From a bacterium (GTDB lineage Bacteria > Hydrothermota > Hydrothermia > LBFQ01 > DSFT01): 53,728 nucleotides of DNA. Of the stretch, positions 35,802 to 44,475 are shown piece after piece (positions within the stretch are counted from its first letter, which is position 1; every line of letters starts with the position of its first letter). A model generated the notes under the pieces. It was not told the DNA's origin, did not search any database, and was given only the letters and a program-made list of their open reading frames with translations. The DNA lies in contig JAUQPS010000002.1 in assembly GCA_030550205.1 (NCBI GenBank), forward strand, positions 1 to 53,728, in the 5' to 3' direction. Both the position numbers and the translations under genes were made by a program.

Positions 35802-36299
35802 TTGAGCCGGGTTCTTGTCTTAAATCAAACATATGAGCCTTTAAATATAGTAAGTGTAAGAAGAGCGATAAAATTAATTTTTTCATTAAAAGCAGAAATT
35901 ATATATGCTAATGATAGGTTAATAAGAAGTGAGAATATAGCTATACCTGAACCTAGTGTAATTCGTTTAAAGTATTATGTAAAAGTTAAATTTAGAGAAC
36001 CTTCTCTTTCAAAGAAAAATATTATTTTAAGAGATAGAAGAACATGTCAGTATTGTGGAACTCAAAAAGGACCTTTTACAGTAGATCATGTTATACCTAA
36101 ATCTAAGGGGGGTAAAGATACATGGGAAAATTTAGTTTGTGCTTGTATAAAGTGTAATTTGAAAAAGGGGGATTTAACACCAGAGGAAGCAGGTATGAAA
36201 CTCATTTCAAAACCAAGAAAACCAACTTATTTTGAATTAAACATTTTAAGGGATAATATTGTAGATGAAAGATGGAAGGAATTTTTATACTTAAAGTAA
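35802..36299 (+). CDS. HNH endonuclease
   Basis: A 165-residue HNH protein of the widespread stand-alone chromosomal type. The N-terminal RVLVLNQTYEPLNIVSVRRAIKLIF is typical of this group. The nuclease core is RTCQYCGTQKGPFTVDHVIPKSKGGKDTWENLVCACIKCNLKKGD: His in DHV, Asn in ENL, and two CxxC zinc pairs. Its biological role is not established. TTG start just after the TPR stop. The downstream gene starts inside its 3' end. Confidence 0.9.
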   Translation: MSRVLVLNQTYEPLNIVSVRRAIKLIFSLKAEIIYANDRLIRSENIAIPEPSVIRLKYYVKVKFREPSLSKKNIILRDRRTCQYCGTQKGPFTVDHVIPKSKGGKDTWENLVCACIKCNLKKGDLTPEEAGMKLISKPRKPTYFELNILRDNIVDERWKEFLYLK

Positions 36300-37300
36300 T
36301 TGGGGATACAAATTTTCAAAAAATTACAAAAGAACCCCAAATTGAAATAAATAACATTATAAAGGAATTTTCGAATAAGGGTTATCCATTTTCTTCCATT
36401 TCACTTTTAAAAACTTATAAAGTTTCTGATACTATATTTCTTTTTTATAAATTTGAAAAAAACTTTCCTTACATTATAAAAAAACAAGTATTTGAAAATT
36501 ATTATTCAAAAACATTGATTTATAAGAAATTTATGAAAAGTTTTGAAAATAAAATTTTTATTGAGAAGGATATTAAACTAAAATTACATAAACTTGATAA
36601 CTTTTACAATTTAAAAAGTTCATTTGAAATTTATGATAATTTCTTAAAATTTGAAAATAAAAAAATTCCTATGGATGGTTTTGGAGGTTTGACATTGATT
36701 GATAGTTCAATAAATGGAAATTTAGATGTAAAATTTGATTTTTTAAGTTTTTCTTATAATAGAAATTTTTTAAATATAGGTTTTGAATTTGCCTTACCTT
36801 TTGAATTTTTAAATAAGTTTGTAATAAGATACTATAATTTTCTTGAATATAAAAATGTTGAAAGTTTTTTGAATGTAAATGGATATTTTGGTGGTTTTAG
36901 ATTTTTAAATGAAAAATTAGGTATATTTGGAGGTTATGAAAATAATAATTTAAATATAAGAATAGATGCACTTAATTTTTTTTATAGGTTTTATTTCCTT
37001 TTTAACAATAAGTTTTTTAATATTAATTTCTCTATAAATCAGATAGATAAGAATGTGATTGGAGGCTCTAAGAATATACTTGGATATAGTGAAAATTCCA
37101 TTACTTGCAATAATTACTTTTTAATTTCAATTCATTATCCTTTATTAATTTTCATTCCAATTATTCAATTCTATTGGATAGATAAAAGTAATATATTATA
37201 TTCTTATGGAATTGGAATTGGAAATGAGAATAGTAAAATTCTTTTTATTATTAATGGTAGGGAAAAGCGCCCCTACCTGCATTTCATTATTAAAAGTTAA
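36272..37300 (+). CDS. Small Omp85-like outer-membrane barrel protein with one POTRA-like domain
   Basis: A 342-residue protein. After a short hydrophobic start, residues 20-90 (IEINNIIKEFSNKGYPFSSISLLKTYKVSDTIFLFYKF) look like a single POTRA domain; the G-Y-P-F-S-x-I pattern is common in BamA/TamA POTRAs. The remaining sequence is a series of amphipathic strands (FSYNRNFLNIGFEFALPFEF, then LNVNGYFGGFRFLNEKLGIFGGYE) ending in SYGIGIG and LHFIIKS. The size is about half a normal Omp85 protein. A role in outer-membrane insertion or secretion is an inference. The 3' end overlaps a convergent barrel gene by 11 nt. Confidence 0.6.
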   Translation: MEGIFILKVIGDTNFQKITKEPQIEINNIIKEFSNKGYPFSSISLLKTYKVSDTIFLFYKFEKNFPYIIKKQVFENYYSKTLIYKKFMKSFENKIFIEKDIKLKLHKLDNFYNLKSSFEIYDNFLKFENKKIPMDGFGGLTLIDSSINGNLDVKFDFLSFSYNRNFLNIGFEFALPFEFLNKFVIRYYNFLEYKNVESFLNVNGYFGGFRFLNEKLGIFGGYENNNLNIRIDALNFFYRFYFLFNNKFFNINFSINQIDKNVIGGSKNILGYSENSITCNNYFLISIHYPLLIFIPIIQFYWIDKSNILYSYGIGIGNENSKILFIINGREKRPYLHFIIKS

Positions 37301-38879
37301 TTTCTCTATAAATCCAAAATCTTGCTAAGAAGCTTCCTGCATCAGCTTTTGAATAGTTTACAATTTGAGTTCCTTGTGCAATTACATCACCTGTTAATAA
37401 ACCAGCTTTTTGAAGTCCTGCTAAGGATGCAGGTCTAACCCATCCGTATTTTAATCTGTTTCCAGGTATGAAATAACCTATAATAAATCCGAGGTCTGCA
37501 ACTTCTGCATATCTAAACCTTAGGGATAAATCAAATTCATATCCAAGGTCAAGCGCATAAGCTTGTCCAGGTTGAATTGGATATTTTATAGAATCAGCAG
37601 TTATATACTCGTTTTGGGGGCCCCAATATTCCCAATAACCAAAGAAATCAAATCTTGCTTTTAATGAGTGGAAAATTGTATATGGAACAGCTTCAAGATA
37701 TATATTTAAAATTCTTAAGTCTGACATAACACTTCCAAATATATCTCTATAAAGTCCAGGCTTCATACCCCATGTGAATATCTCACCAAGACCACTCCAC
37801 TTACTCCAATTGCTGTTTAACGATAATTCACCTCTCATAGAAGGTGGAAACCATCCTTCATATACTTCAGGTGTACTTCCATTATCTCCTTGAAAACTGG
37901 TATAATCTATACCCATTCCAAATGTTTCGCTTGCAATATATTTAGCATCAATTGTAAATGCTAAGGAATTAAACCTAAATCCTGGACAGTCTTGATTACT
38001 ATTAGGATCACAATTTCTTATAATTGTATATAATTTATCTGGAAGGTCATTGTAGATTGGTTTTACCGCATCCCATCTACCAAACATATATCCGATTTCG
38101 CCTCTTATAGCGAATTTTCTAAATGGTCCAACATCTATATATAATCCTGTCCAAAATGGATTAAATCCAGGAGATATTGCTCTATCTTCTGCTAAGGTTA
38201 AGAAATATATATTAAATGCATAGGGTTGGTCGTTTCTTTTGAGTTTTCTTAAAACAATACCATAATTTTCCATATCATATTTTGTATAAATCCAGTAGTA
38301 ACGCTTTGTAGTTGAATCATTTATAGCAACGGGAAAATAAAACCAATCTTCTTGATTACCACCACCTTCTGAAATTTTCGTATATACAAAATCTATATAT
38401 ACTTCTTGCTCTCTATTTGGCCTTAAGAATATTGCGAATGTATTATAACCTTGACCATAGAAATCTGAAAATAGAAGCCCTAAACCATAATTTCTCACCA
38501 TTCTACCACCTGCAATAACAGCATTTGTACCGAATGGCCAATTTAGGGTATCTGTCATAACGAATGCTTCACTAACAAATGGAAAGTTCTTTTTAGAAAA
38601 TCCAGACCATAATCCCCACCAAGTAAGACCAAGCCCAACTGTGAAAATATCGTTTATCCTAATTCTGGATTGTAATCTTGCAATACCCGCTTGAAACATT
38701 TCGTTTTCAGAGGAAATTGCAGTTGCTGTAAGATCAGGAACGTGAGAAGTTACATATACATTAGTAGCAAGGACCTCTCCATAAAATCTTGCATCAACTA
38801 CATCACCTTCTCTAAAAAGCTCAACTTGTGCCCATCCAATGGAGAAGAGACTTAAAATAAGGAAAGTTTTGCGCATCAT
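37290..38879 (-). CDS. Hypothetical outer-membrane beta-barrel protein
   Basis: A 529-residue protein with a normal signal peptide (MMRKTFLILSLFSIGWAQ) and many amphipathic strands. Strand pieces include YIDFVYTKISEGG, YGIVLRKLKRNDQPYAFNIYF and FLARFWIYREINF at the end, typical of barrel termini. A Cys pair (NCDPNSNQDCPG) lies near residue 295. Codon use is less AT-rich than that of its neighbours, as often seen in abundant proteins. Family not recognised; a porin-like role is a guess. TATAAT lies 14 nt before the ATG. Confidence 0.7.
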   Translation of the reverse strand: MMRKTFLILSLFSIGWAQVELFREGDVVDARFYGEVLATNVYVTSHVPDLTATAISSENEMFQAGIARLQSRIRINDIFTVGLGLTWWGLWSGFSKKNFPFVSEAFVMTDTLNWPFGTNAVIAGGRMVRNYGLGLLFSDFYGQGYNTFAIFLRPNREQEVYIDFVYTKISEGGGNQEDWFYFPVAINDSTTKRYYWIYTKYDMENYGIVLRKLKRNDQPYAFNIYFLTLAEDRAISPGFNPFWTGLYIDVGPFRKFAIRGEIGYMFGRWDAVKPIYNDLPDKLYTIIRNCDPNSNQDCPGFRFNSLAFTIDAKYIASETFGMGIDYTSFQGDNGSTPEVYEGWFPPSMRGELSLNSNWSKWSGLGEIFTWGMKPGLYRDIFGSVMSDLRILNIYLEAVPYTIFHSLKARFDFFGYWEYWGPQNEYITADSIKYPIQPGQAYALDLGYEFDLSLRFRYAEVADLGFIIGYFIPGNRLKYGWVRPASLAGLQKAGLLTGDVIAQGTQIVNYSKADAGSFLARFWIYREINF

Positions 38880-38890
38880 GGCAAAGTTCC

Positions 38891-38902
38891 AAAATTATAA
38901 AG
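38891..38902 (-). promoter_or_regulatory. -10 box of the barrel protein
   Basis: Minus-strand GCTTTATAATTTTGGAACTTT. TATAAT ends 14 nt before the ATG at 38879, giving a short leader. Confidence 0.5.
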
Positions 38903-39317
38903 CATAAATTATTAAAGCAATAATAATACCCCATATTGCTCCTACAAATACCTCAATTGGCGTATGTCCAAGAAGTTCTTTCAATTTTTCATCTGCTTTT
39001 CTTCCTGAATATAAGTCTTCAATGATTTTATTTAATATCTCAGCTTGTTTTCCAGCAGCCCTTCTAATTCCAGCGGCATCATACATTACTATGAAACTAA
39101 AAAATAAACAAACTGCAAAAAGATTTGATCTAAAACCTTCTTCAAATCCAACAGCCATAGATAATGACATTACTGAGGCAGAATGTGAGCTTGGCATACC
39201 TCCTGTTGAAAATAAAATTCTAAAATCTATTTTTTTTGTGTTTATGTAATTTATTATTAATTTTAAAAGTTGAGCACTTAAACTTCCTATAATTGCAGTC
39301 AAAAGTACTTTATTCAT
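38895..39317 (-). CDS. DUF212 / divergent PAP2 membrane protein (YuiD-like)
   Basis: A 140-residue membrane protein with four to five helices. STGGMPSSHSASVMSLSMAVG and MYDAAGIRRAAGKQAEILNKII, with ELLGHTPIEVFVGAIWGI, are exactly the conserved blocks of the DUF212 (divergent PAP2) family. The SSHS and GHTP elements correspond to PAP2 phosphatase motifs. The substrate is unknown. It overlaps the prenyl synthase gene by 8 nt, which hints at polyprenyl-phosphate metabolism. Confidence 0.88.
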   Translation of the reverse strand: MNKVLLTAIIGSLSAQLLKLIINYINTKKIDFRILFSTGGMPSSHSASVMSLSMAVGFEEGFRSNLFAVCLFFSFIVMYDAAGIRRAAGKQAEILNKIIEDLYSGRKADEKLKELLGHTPIEVFVGAIWGIIIALIIYAL

Positions 39318-40110
39318 CTCTATTTGATAAAAGTTCTATAAAATCGTTCAAAAGCTCATAATTTCTAAAGTTTTGCTTAATTAAATTTTTTGTTTCTTCT
39401 TTTAAATTTCCTATCATTTCTTTAACTTCTTTATAGCTCAAGAATTTTAATATATTTATATCTTCTTTCTTATCCTTATCCAATAAATCATCAACTAATT
39501 GAAATATTGCTCCAATGTTCTTACCTACGATTTTTACAATTTCCACATTTTCCCCATCAGATAATAAATAACCACAAACTAAACTTGCTTCTATAAGTTT
39601 TCCTGTCTTATAATAATGTAGCTCTAAAAGTTCATTTAAACTATTTATATTCTTTTGGATATCTTTAACTTGTCCCTTTATCATATACAATGTTCCTTCA
39701 ATTACAATACTTGATATTTCCTTATCAATTTTATTTAAAAATTTAAAAGCATATGCAAATAAGGCATCACCTGTTAATATGGCAATTGCTTCTGAAAATT
39801 TTTTATGAACTGTAAGTTTATTTCTTCTATAATCGTCATTATCAAGGGCTGGTAAATCATCATGAACTAAGGAAAAATTATGTATTAGTTCTAAGGCACA
39901 AGCCAAATCATAAAGTTTATTATCAATTTCATCTTTATTTAGTTTATATCCTAAGTATGCCAAGAATGGTCTAACCCTTTTACCCCCTTCTAAGCTATAT
40001 AACATCGCTTTATTTAAAATTTCTGGTTCTTTTATTTCTTTTATTAAGTTTTCTATTAAATAATTTTCTAAATTTTCATTAAATTTTAACCAAACTTCTT
40101 TTAAACTCAT
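39310..40110 (-). CDS. Polyprenyl (farnesyl/geranylgeranyl) diphosphate synthase
   Basis: A 266-residue all-helical prenyltransferase. GGKRVRPFLAYLGY precedes the first Asp-rich motif, LVHDDLPALDNDDYRRNK. GDALFAYAF, YYKTGKLIEASLVCG and the second motif FQLVDDLLD follow. It condenses isopentenyl diphosphate with allylic diphosphates. The two extra residues in the first motif (D-D-x4-D) are of the bacterial short-chain (FPS-II/GGPS) type. Its promoter box lies in the final codons of the upstream dehydrogenase. Exact chain length not predictable. Confidence 0.9.
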   Translation of the reverse strand: MSLKEVWLKFNENLENYLIENLIKEIKEPEILNKAMLYSLEGGKRVRPFLAYLGYKLNKDEIDNKLYDLACALELIHNFSLVHDDLPALDNDDYRRNKLTVHKKFSEAIAILTGDALFAYAFKFLNKIDKEISSIVIEGTLYMIKGQVKDIQKNINSLNELLELHYYKTGKLIEASLVCGYLLSDGENVEIVKIVGKNIGAIFQLVDDLLDKDKKEDINILKFLSYKEVKEMIGNLKEETKNLIKQNFRNYELLNDFIELLSNRDE

Positions 40111-40112
40111 TT

Positions 40113-41045
40113 TTAAAATTTTAAAGTTTGCTTTATGATATTTACTAAATTCTTAGTTCTCATCTCAAAAATTTCTGGAACTAATGGGGAATTGTGGGGA
40201 GAACCAATGAAGTTTTCAAATTCAAAGAAATTATAATCTAATTTAAATTTCCCTTCTATGGTAGGTTCATGCCACCATACATCTAATCCAACTTTAAATT
40301 CAGGATGATTTTTCATATGCTCATAAAGGGCTTTTTGATCAATAATTTGTCCCCTTGCTACATTTATTAAAATTGCATTTTCTTTCATAATTTCAAGCTC
40401 CCTTCTTGATATTAAGTTTCTTGTTCTTTCTGTTAGTGGTATTGAAATTACAATTACATCTGAATTTTGCAAAACAAAATCAAGACTATCTAAGGTTCCA
40501 ATGTAATCTACAGTTTCATCCGTTTTACCAGTTGAGTTTATGGCATAAACTTTCATACCAAAAGCTTTTGCTAATTTCCCAACTGCTTTTCCAATCCCTC
40601 CAAATCCAATTATTCCCATTATTTTATTATATAAAAGCGTATTTCTTATAGATTGGTCAAATACACCATTTTTTAACTTTTGATTATTTATATGTAATCT
40701 CTTTGCAAGGGTTAAAATCATTCCAAAAACATGCTCTGCTATTGCAATTGAATAACCCCCACTATTAGGAATAATTTTAACATCTTTTGAAAATAAATTC
40801 ACATCTATATGATCAATACCAGCAAAAATACAAAATACATATTTTAGTTTTTTTAGACTTTCAATTTCCTCTTTTTTTAATTCTCTTTGTGGAAATGCGG
40901 TTATTATAGCATCCGCTTCACTTATAAATTCCATTCTTCTATCAACTGGTAAATCAAAAAGATAATTTATATTTGCAATATCTCTTAATTCTTCATATAT
41001 CTTCCTCTCAACATCTTTAAGTTTATATGTTATTAAGATGTTCAT
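40113..41045 (-). CDS. D-isomer-specific 2-hydroxyacid dehydrogenase
   Basis: A 310-residue NAD-dependent dehydrogenase. The nucleotide-binding site is MGIIGFGGIGKAVGKLAKAFGMKVYAIN. ISIPLTERTRNLIS, LINVARGQIID (Arg of the active site), GLDVWWHEP (Glu) and GSPHNSPL (His) complete the catalytic set. Members reduce 2-oxoacids, as in glycerate, phosphoglycerate or formate dehydrogenases; substrate undetermined. ATG overlaps the GT2 gene end by 4 nt. Confidence 0.9.
   Translation of the reverse strand: MNILITYKLKDVERKIYEELRDIANINYLFDLPVDRRMEFISEADAIITAFPQRELKKEEIESLKKLKYVFCIFAGIDHIDVNLFSKDVKIIPNSGGYSIAIAEHVFGMILTLAKRLHINNQKLKNGVFDQSIRNTLLYNKIMGIIGFGGIGKAVGKLAKAFGMKVYAINSTGKTDETVDYIGTLDSLDFVLQNSDVIVISIPLTERTRNLISRRELEIMKENAILINVARGQIIDQKALYEHMKNHPEFKVGLDVWWHEPTIEGKFKLDYNFFEFENFIGSPHNSPLVPEIFEMRTKNLVNIIKQTLKF
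40115..40126 (-). promoter_or_regulatory. -10 box before the prenyl synthase, inside the upstream stop region
   Basis: Minus-strand CTTTAAAATTTTAA encodes the final TLKF and stop of the dehydrogenase gene. TAAAAT ends 7 nt before the ATG at 40110. Confidence 0.55.
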
Positions 41046-41899
41046 AGTCTTATTCTAAACCCCCTTTTTAAAATACTTCCAATTCTTCTGCTATTTAATA
41101 AAATTCTTGGATTTAATTTTATTGCTTTAATAAGCAATTTCCAACCTTCCTTTAATTTTCCATATCTTAATAAAGTTTCTGAAATATGAAATAAAAAATA
41201 TGGTAAATATTTATCAGGAATTTTATCTTTATATTCTTGATAAATTTTTAATGTATAAGTTAAAAATTTTTCGCTTCTACTTGTTCTTTTATTATGCTCC
41301 CTTATCATAACTTTATTATTATTCAAAATGTTTATTTTATAGCCTTTTAAAGCCATTCTCAAAAAAAGTTCCCAATCTTCTCTTTGAGTATAATCTTCTC
41401 TAAAATATATATATTTTTCTCGTTTAAAAGCGGTAGCTGATGGGTAAGCTATTTGTGCTGAATAGATGAGCTCATTTATATCATTTGAATATCTTCTTTT
41501 TGAAATTCTTATAATTTTACTGTTTTTGTCTATAAATGTTCTTGGAATAGAATATACAACATCAAAATTTTTAAATTCATTCACACTTTCTTGAATATAA
41601 TTCTCTTTCCATTCATCATCTGCATCCAAAAAGAATATATAATCTCCACTACTTTTTTCAAATCCCAAATTTCTACTATATGACCTTTCTCTATTTTTTT
41701 CATTTTTATAAATTTTCAATATCCCATCTTTTATTTTTTGAAGATATTCATTTAAAACGAATTCATAAGTTCCGTCTTCTGATGCATCGTCAATTACAAT
41801 AATTTCAATATCTTTATATGTTTGAGATAAAGCGCTATCAATAGCCTTCTTGATATACTCTTTACAATTATAAGTTGGAATAATTACACTAACTTTCAT
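41042..41899 (-). CDS. Glycosyltransferase family 2
   Basis: A 285-residue inverting GT-A enzyme. VSVIIPTYNCKEYIKKAIDSALSQTYKDIEIIVIDDASEDGTYEFV contains the UDP-binding region and first Asp motif. FLDADDEWKENY is the DXD-like metal site and QREDWELFLRMALKGY the acceptor-side ED motif. Likely adds a sugar to a cell-surface glycan. Overlaps neighbours by 4 nt on each side. Confidence 0.9.
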   Translation of the reverse strand: MKVSVIIPTYNCKEYIKKAIDSALSQTYKDIEIIVIDDASEDGTYEFVLNEYLQKIKDGILKIYKNEKNRERSYSRNLGFEKSSGDYIFFLDADDEWKENYIQESVNEFKNFDVVYSIPRTFIDKNSKIIRISKRRYSNDINELIYSAQIAYPSATAFKREKYIYFREDYTQREDWELFLRMALKGYKINILNNNKVMIREHNKRTSRSEKFLTYTLKIYQEYKDKIPDKYLPYFLFHISETLLRYGKLKEGWKLLIKAIKLNPRILLNSRRIGSILKRGFRIRL

Positions 41900-42219
41900 T
41901 TTATAAACTTTAAAATAAAATGTGCAATATATAACATTATGGTCTGAAAACTATAAAATACCAAAATAAATGAAATTGGTATTGAATTATTTGATAATAA
42001 TATGGCTCTAAGAAGGGCTCCAAAACATACAGAATAAATGCTTATTAAAAATAAATTCTTAAAATTTATCTTTACAAAAGAGCTAATAATGAGCCAACTT
42101 ATGGTAAATGATATAAAGTTAATGAGAAATTCAATTGATATAATATCTCGCTTATGACTTAAAAATCCAATTACAATTGTTATTAAAATAGCAATAATTT
42201 CAAGACTTCTTTCTACCAC
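41896..42219 (-). CDS. Small four-helix membrane protein, unknown
   Basis: A protein of about 107 residues, almost entirely four hydrophobic helices (IIAILITIVIGFL, then LINFISFTISWLII, LFLISIYSVCFGAL and SFILVFYSFQTIMLYIAHFI). A GTG at 42219 preceded by AAGGA is preferred over the ATG at 42273, which would overlap the GlmU-like gene by 74 nt. No family recognised. It sits between a GlmU-like and a GT2 gene. Confidence 0.55.
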   Translation of the reverse strand: MVERSLEIIAILITIVIGFLSHKRDIISIEFLINFISFTISWLIISSFVKINFKNLFLISIYSVCFGALLRAILLSNNSIPISFILVFYSFQTIMLYIAHFILKFIK

Positions 42220-43399
42220 TGATTTTCCTTGTAGATTTTTTATAAACCTTAGACTTTTCATAAATAATTTCAATCATCTCTTTATATTTTTCTGTTAAAG
42301 AAAAGTCTCTTCTTATCATCATTCTTTGAGCAATTTCAATAGCTTTATTTAAATCCATTTCTTCTCCATCAAGCCATGTAAAATCGGGAATAAAACCACT
42401 TGTAATTTTACCTCCAACTGTTGAGCTAAATGCTCCCATTACTGTTCCACAATTTATTATTGAATTTATTCCAATTTTTGCATGTGGTCCTACAATTGCT
42501 CCAAGAAATTGCTTATTTGTTTCAATTTCTTCCCTTTGTGGATAATAATACATTTTTATAGTGCCATATGTATTTTTTAGGTTGCTAAATTGGGTTCCTG
42601 CTCCAACATTTACCCATTCTGCAATTATACTATTTCCTAAGAATCCATCATGTTGTTTATTTGAATAACCCCAAATTATACTATTTGTAATTTCACCTCC
42701 TGCTTTTACAACAGGTCCAATAACAACATTCTCCATAATTTTACTTAATGGCATTACAATACTACTTTTTCCAATATAAACAGGTCCTCTAATATAGCTA
42801 TTTCCCATAACTTTTGCTCCACTATCAATATATACAGGACCACTTGTTGCATCAATTATAACCCCAGGCTCTACTTCAACACTTGTATCTATAAATATAT
42901 CTGTTGTTCCAACCATTACAACACCTTTATAAGGCTTAAATGAGCGCTTATTTGAAAGTTTATAATCTTTTGCAATTTGGGGATTTATATAATCTAAAAG
43001 TTCCCAAGGCTTTTCAATTAAAATAATCTGTTCTATTTTTTCAATAGCTCCATCAAAGCTTTTTGTAAAATCAAAAACTCTAAATTTTTTTAGATATGCT
43101 CCAAATGGCTTTCCATTTTTATCCAAAAATAATGTATCCTTATCTCTTCTAAAATCAGGATATTCTTCAAAATATATAGTAGGAATTAAAAGTAAAGTAT
43201 CTTTTTCCCATTTATCTTCTGGATATGAAGAAAATAAACCTCTTAAATAATCTCTATGTGTATAACCATAAACATTTCCATAAAGTCTTCCTATTCTTTC
43301 CAAAAATGTATATATACCCATTCTTAAATCCCATATGGGTCTTGTCCAAGATAGGGGTAAAAACTTCTCCCAATCATAATCAACAAGTAAAGTTATCAT
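42200..43399 (-). CDS. GlmU-like putative sugar nucleotidyltransferase with left-handed beta-helix
   Basis: A 399-residue protein like the GlmU-family proteins of Bacteroidetes. FLPLSWTRPIWDLRMGIYTFLERIGRLYG resembles the TF-TRP-A-IR-GI start of those proteins. Residues about 180-345 form hexapeptide helix turns (GVIIDATSGPVYIDSGAKVMGNSYIRGPVYIG, then GEITNSIIWGYSNKQHDGFLGNSIIAEWVNVGAGT). Family proteins are proposed to act in UDP-GlcNAc formation; activity unproven. Gene order HemW, this gene, membrane protein, GT2 suggests envelope sugar metabolism close to glmS. Confidence 0.8.
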   Translation of the reverse strand: MITLLVDYDWEKFLPLSWTRPIWDLRMGIYTFLERIGRLYGNVYGYTHRDYLRGLFSSYPEDKWEKDTLLLIPTIYFEEYPDFRRDKDTLFLDKNGKPFGAYLKKFRVFDFTKSFDGAIEKIEQIILIEKPWELLDYINPQIAKDYKLSNKRSFKPYKGVVMVGTTDIFIDTSVEVEPGVIIDATSGPVYIDSGAKVMGNSYIRGPVYIGKSSIVMPLSKIMENVVIGPVVKAGGEITNSIIWGYSNKQHDGFLGNSIIAEWVNVGAGTQFSNLKNTYGTIKMYYYPQREEIETNKQFLGAIVGPHAKIGINSIINCGTVMGAFSSTVGGKITSGFIPDFTWLDGEEMDLNKAIEIAQRMMIRRDFSLTEKYKEMIEIIYEKSKVYKKSTRKISGRKKS

Positions 43400-44475
43400 C
43401 GTAGTTTTGAAAATTTTAAAGCCAAAGAAAATATCTCAATTACTAATTTATCTAAAATCAAAATTCCTTTTAATTTTAATCTAATCCTATTATTTTCAAT
43501 ATACAAGTAATCTTCAAACTCCTTAAAAATTTCTGCATTTTCAATTTCAAGTCCTTCACTTAATCTAAGCGATAAGTAAATTTTTTCTAATAAAATTTGC
43601 TCTTCATTTAAAATTTCAATTTCTCTATATTTCTTATAATCTTCTATGTAAAGTTTAATACTTTCGGGATTTTTATATCGTATATTTGGCTTAATAAATG
43701 AGCTTGCAGAAGGTCCAATTCCAATATAGTTTTCCCTTTTCCAATAGATTAAATTGTGCTTACATTCAAATCCCTTTTTGGCATAATTTGAAATTTCATA
43801 TCTATAAAATCCATAACTTTCAAGAATTTCATCCCTTATTAAAAACATCTTTTCAATAGTCTCTTCATCTTGTAATTTTATTTTTAGTTTTTCAAATGGT
43901 GTTCCTTCCTCAATTGTAAGTAAATAGGTAGATATGTGAGTGATTGGGAAATTAACAACTTCTTTTAATATATTTTCCCAATCCTTTAAAGTTTGTAAAG
44001 GTCCTCCAAAAATTAAATCTATGTTGACATTCTCAAATCCCATCTTATTTATTAATTCCAATTTTTTATAAACATCCTTTTTCCTATGTAATCTTGAAAA
44101 GAATTTTAATTCCTCATCTTTTAAGCTTTGAACTCCAAGACTTAATCTATTAATTCCATAATCTTTAAAAATTAAAAGTTTGTTTATATTTACTAATTCT
44201 GGATTTAGCTCAATAGTCCATTCATAATTTTCAGGAAGTTTTACATGATTTAAAATTGCTTCAAATAAGTTTATTAATTGTCTATCGTTTAAGATATTAG
44301 GTGTTCCTCCACCAATGAAGATAGTATTATAAAAATTTTTATTTTCTTCAAGCTCAATTTTTAGCACTTCTAAGAAATTTTCAATTTCAAATTCATTTTT
44401 TGGAATTTCTTTATAAAAATTACAATAGGGACATTTTACTTTACAAAATGGAATATGAATATAAAGTCCTCTTAT
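43396..44475 (-). CDS. hemW: HemW-like radical SAM protein, ATA start proposed
   Basis: A 359-residue protein if started at the ATA at 44475. RGLYIHIPFCKVKCPYCNF carries the radical-SAM C-x3-C-x2-C cluster. FIGGGTPNIL, RLSLGVQSL, HISTYLLTIEEGTPF and the HemW haem-site-like HNLIYWKRENYIGIGPSA follow. HemW inserts or carries haem. The first ATG/GTG/TTG-type codon lies after the cysteines, so an internal start would remove the Fe-S site. An ATA overlapping the glmS stop (ATAA) sits exactly where the family Met belongs. Either ATA serves as start or there is an ATG-to-ATA change. Confidence 0.85.
   Translation of the reverse strand: MRGLYIHIPFCKVKCPYCNFYKEIPKNEFEIENFLEVLKIELEENKNFYNTIFIGGGTPNILNDRQLINLFEAILNHVKLPENYEWTIELNPELVNINKLLIFKDYGINRLSLGVQSLKDEELKFFSRLHRKKDVYKKLELINKMGFENVNIDLIFGGPLQTLKDWENILKEVVNFPITHISTYLLTIEEGTPFEKLKIKLQDEETIEKMFLIRDEILESYGFYRYEISNYAKKGFECKHNLIYWKRENYIGIGPSASSFIKPNIRYKNPESIKLYIEDYKKYREIEILNEEQILLEKIYLSLRLSEGLEIENAEIFKEFEDYLYIENNRIRLKLKGILILDKLVIEIFSLALKFSKLR
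43410..43421 (-). promoter_or_regulatory. -10 box before the GlmU-like gene, inside the hemW end
   Basis: Minus-strand GCTTTAAAATTTTC encodes ALKFS near the HemW C-terminus. TAAAAT ends 13 nt before the ATG at 43399. Confidence 0.45.
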
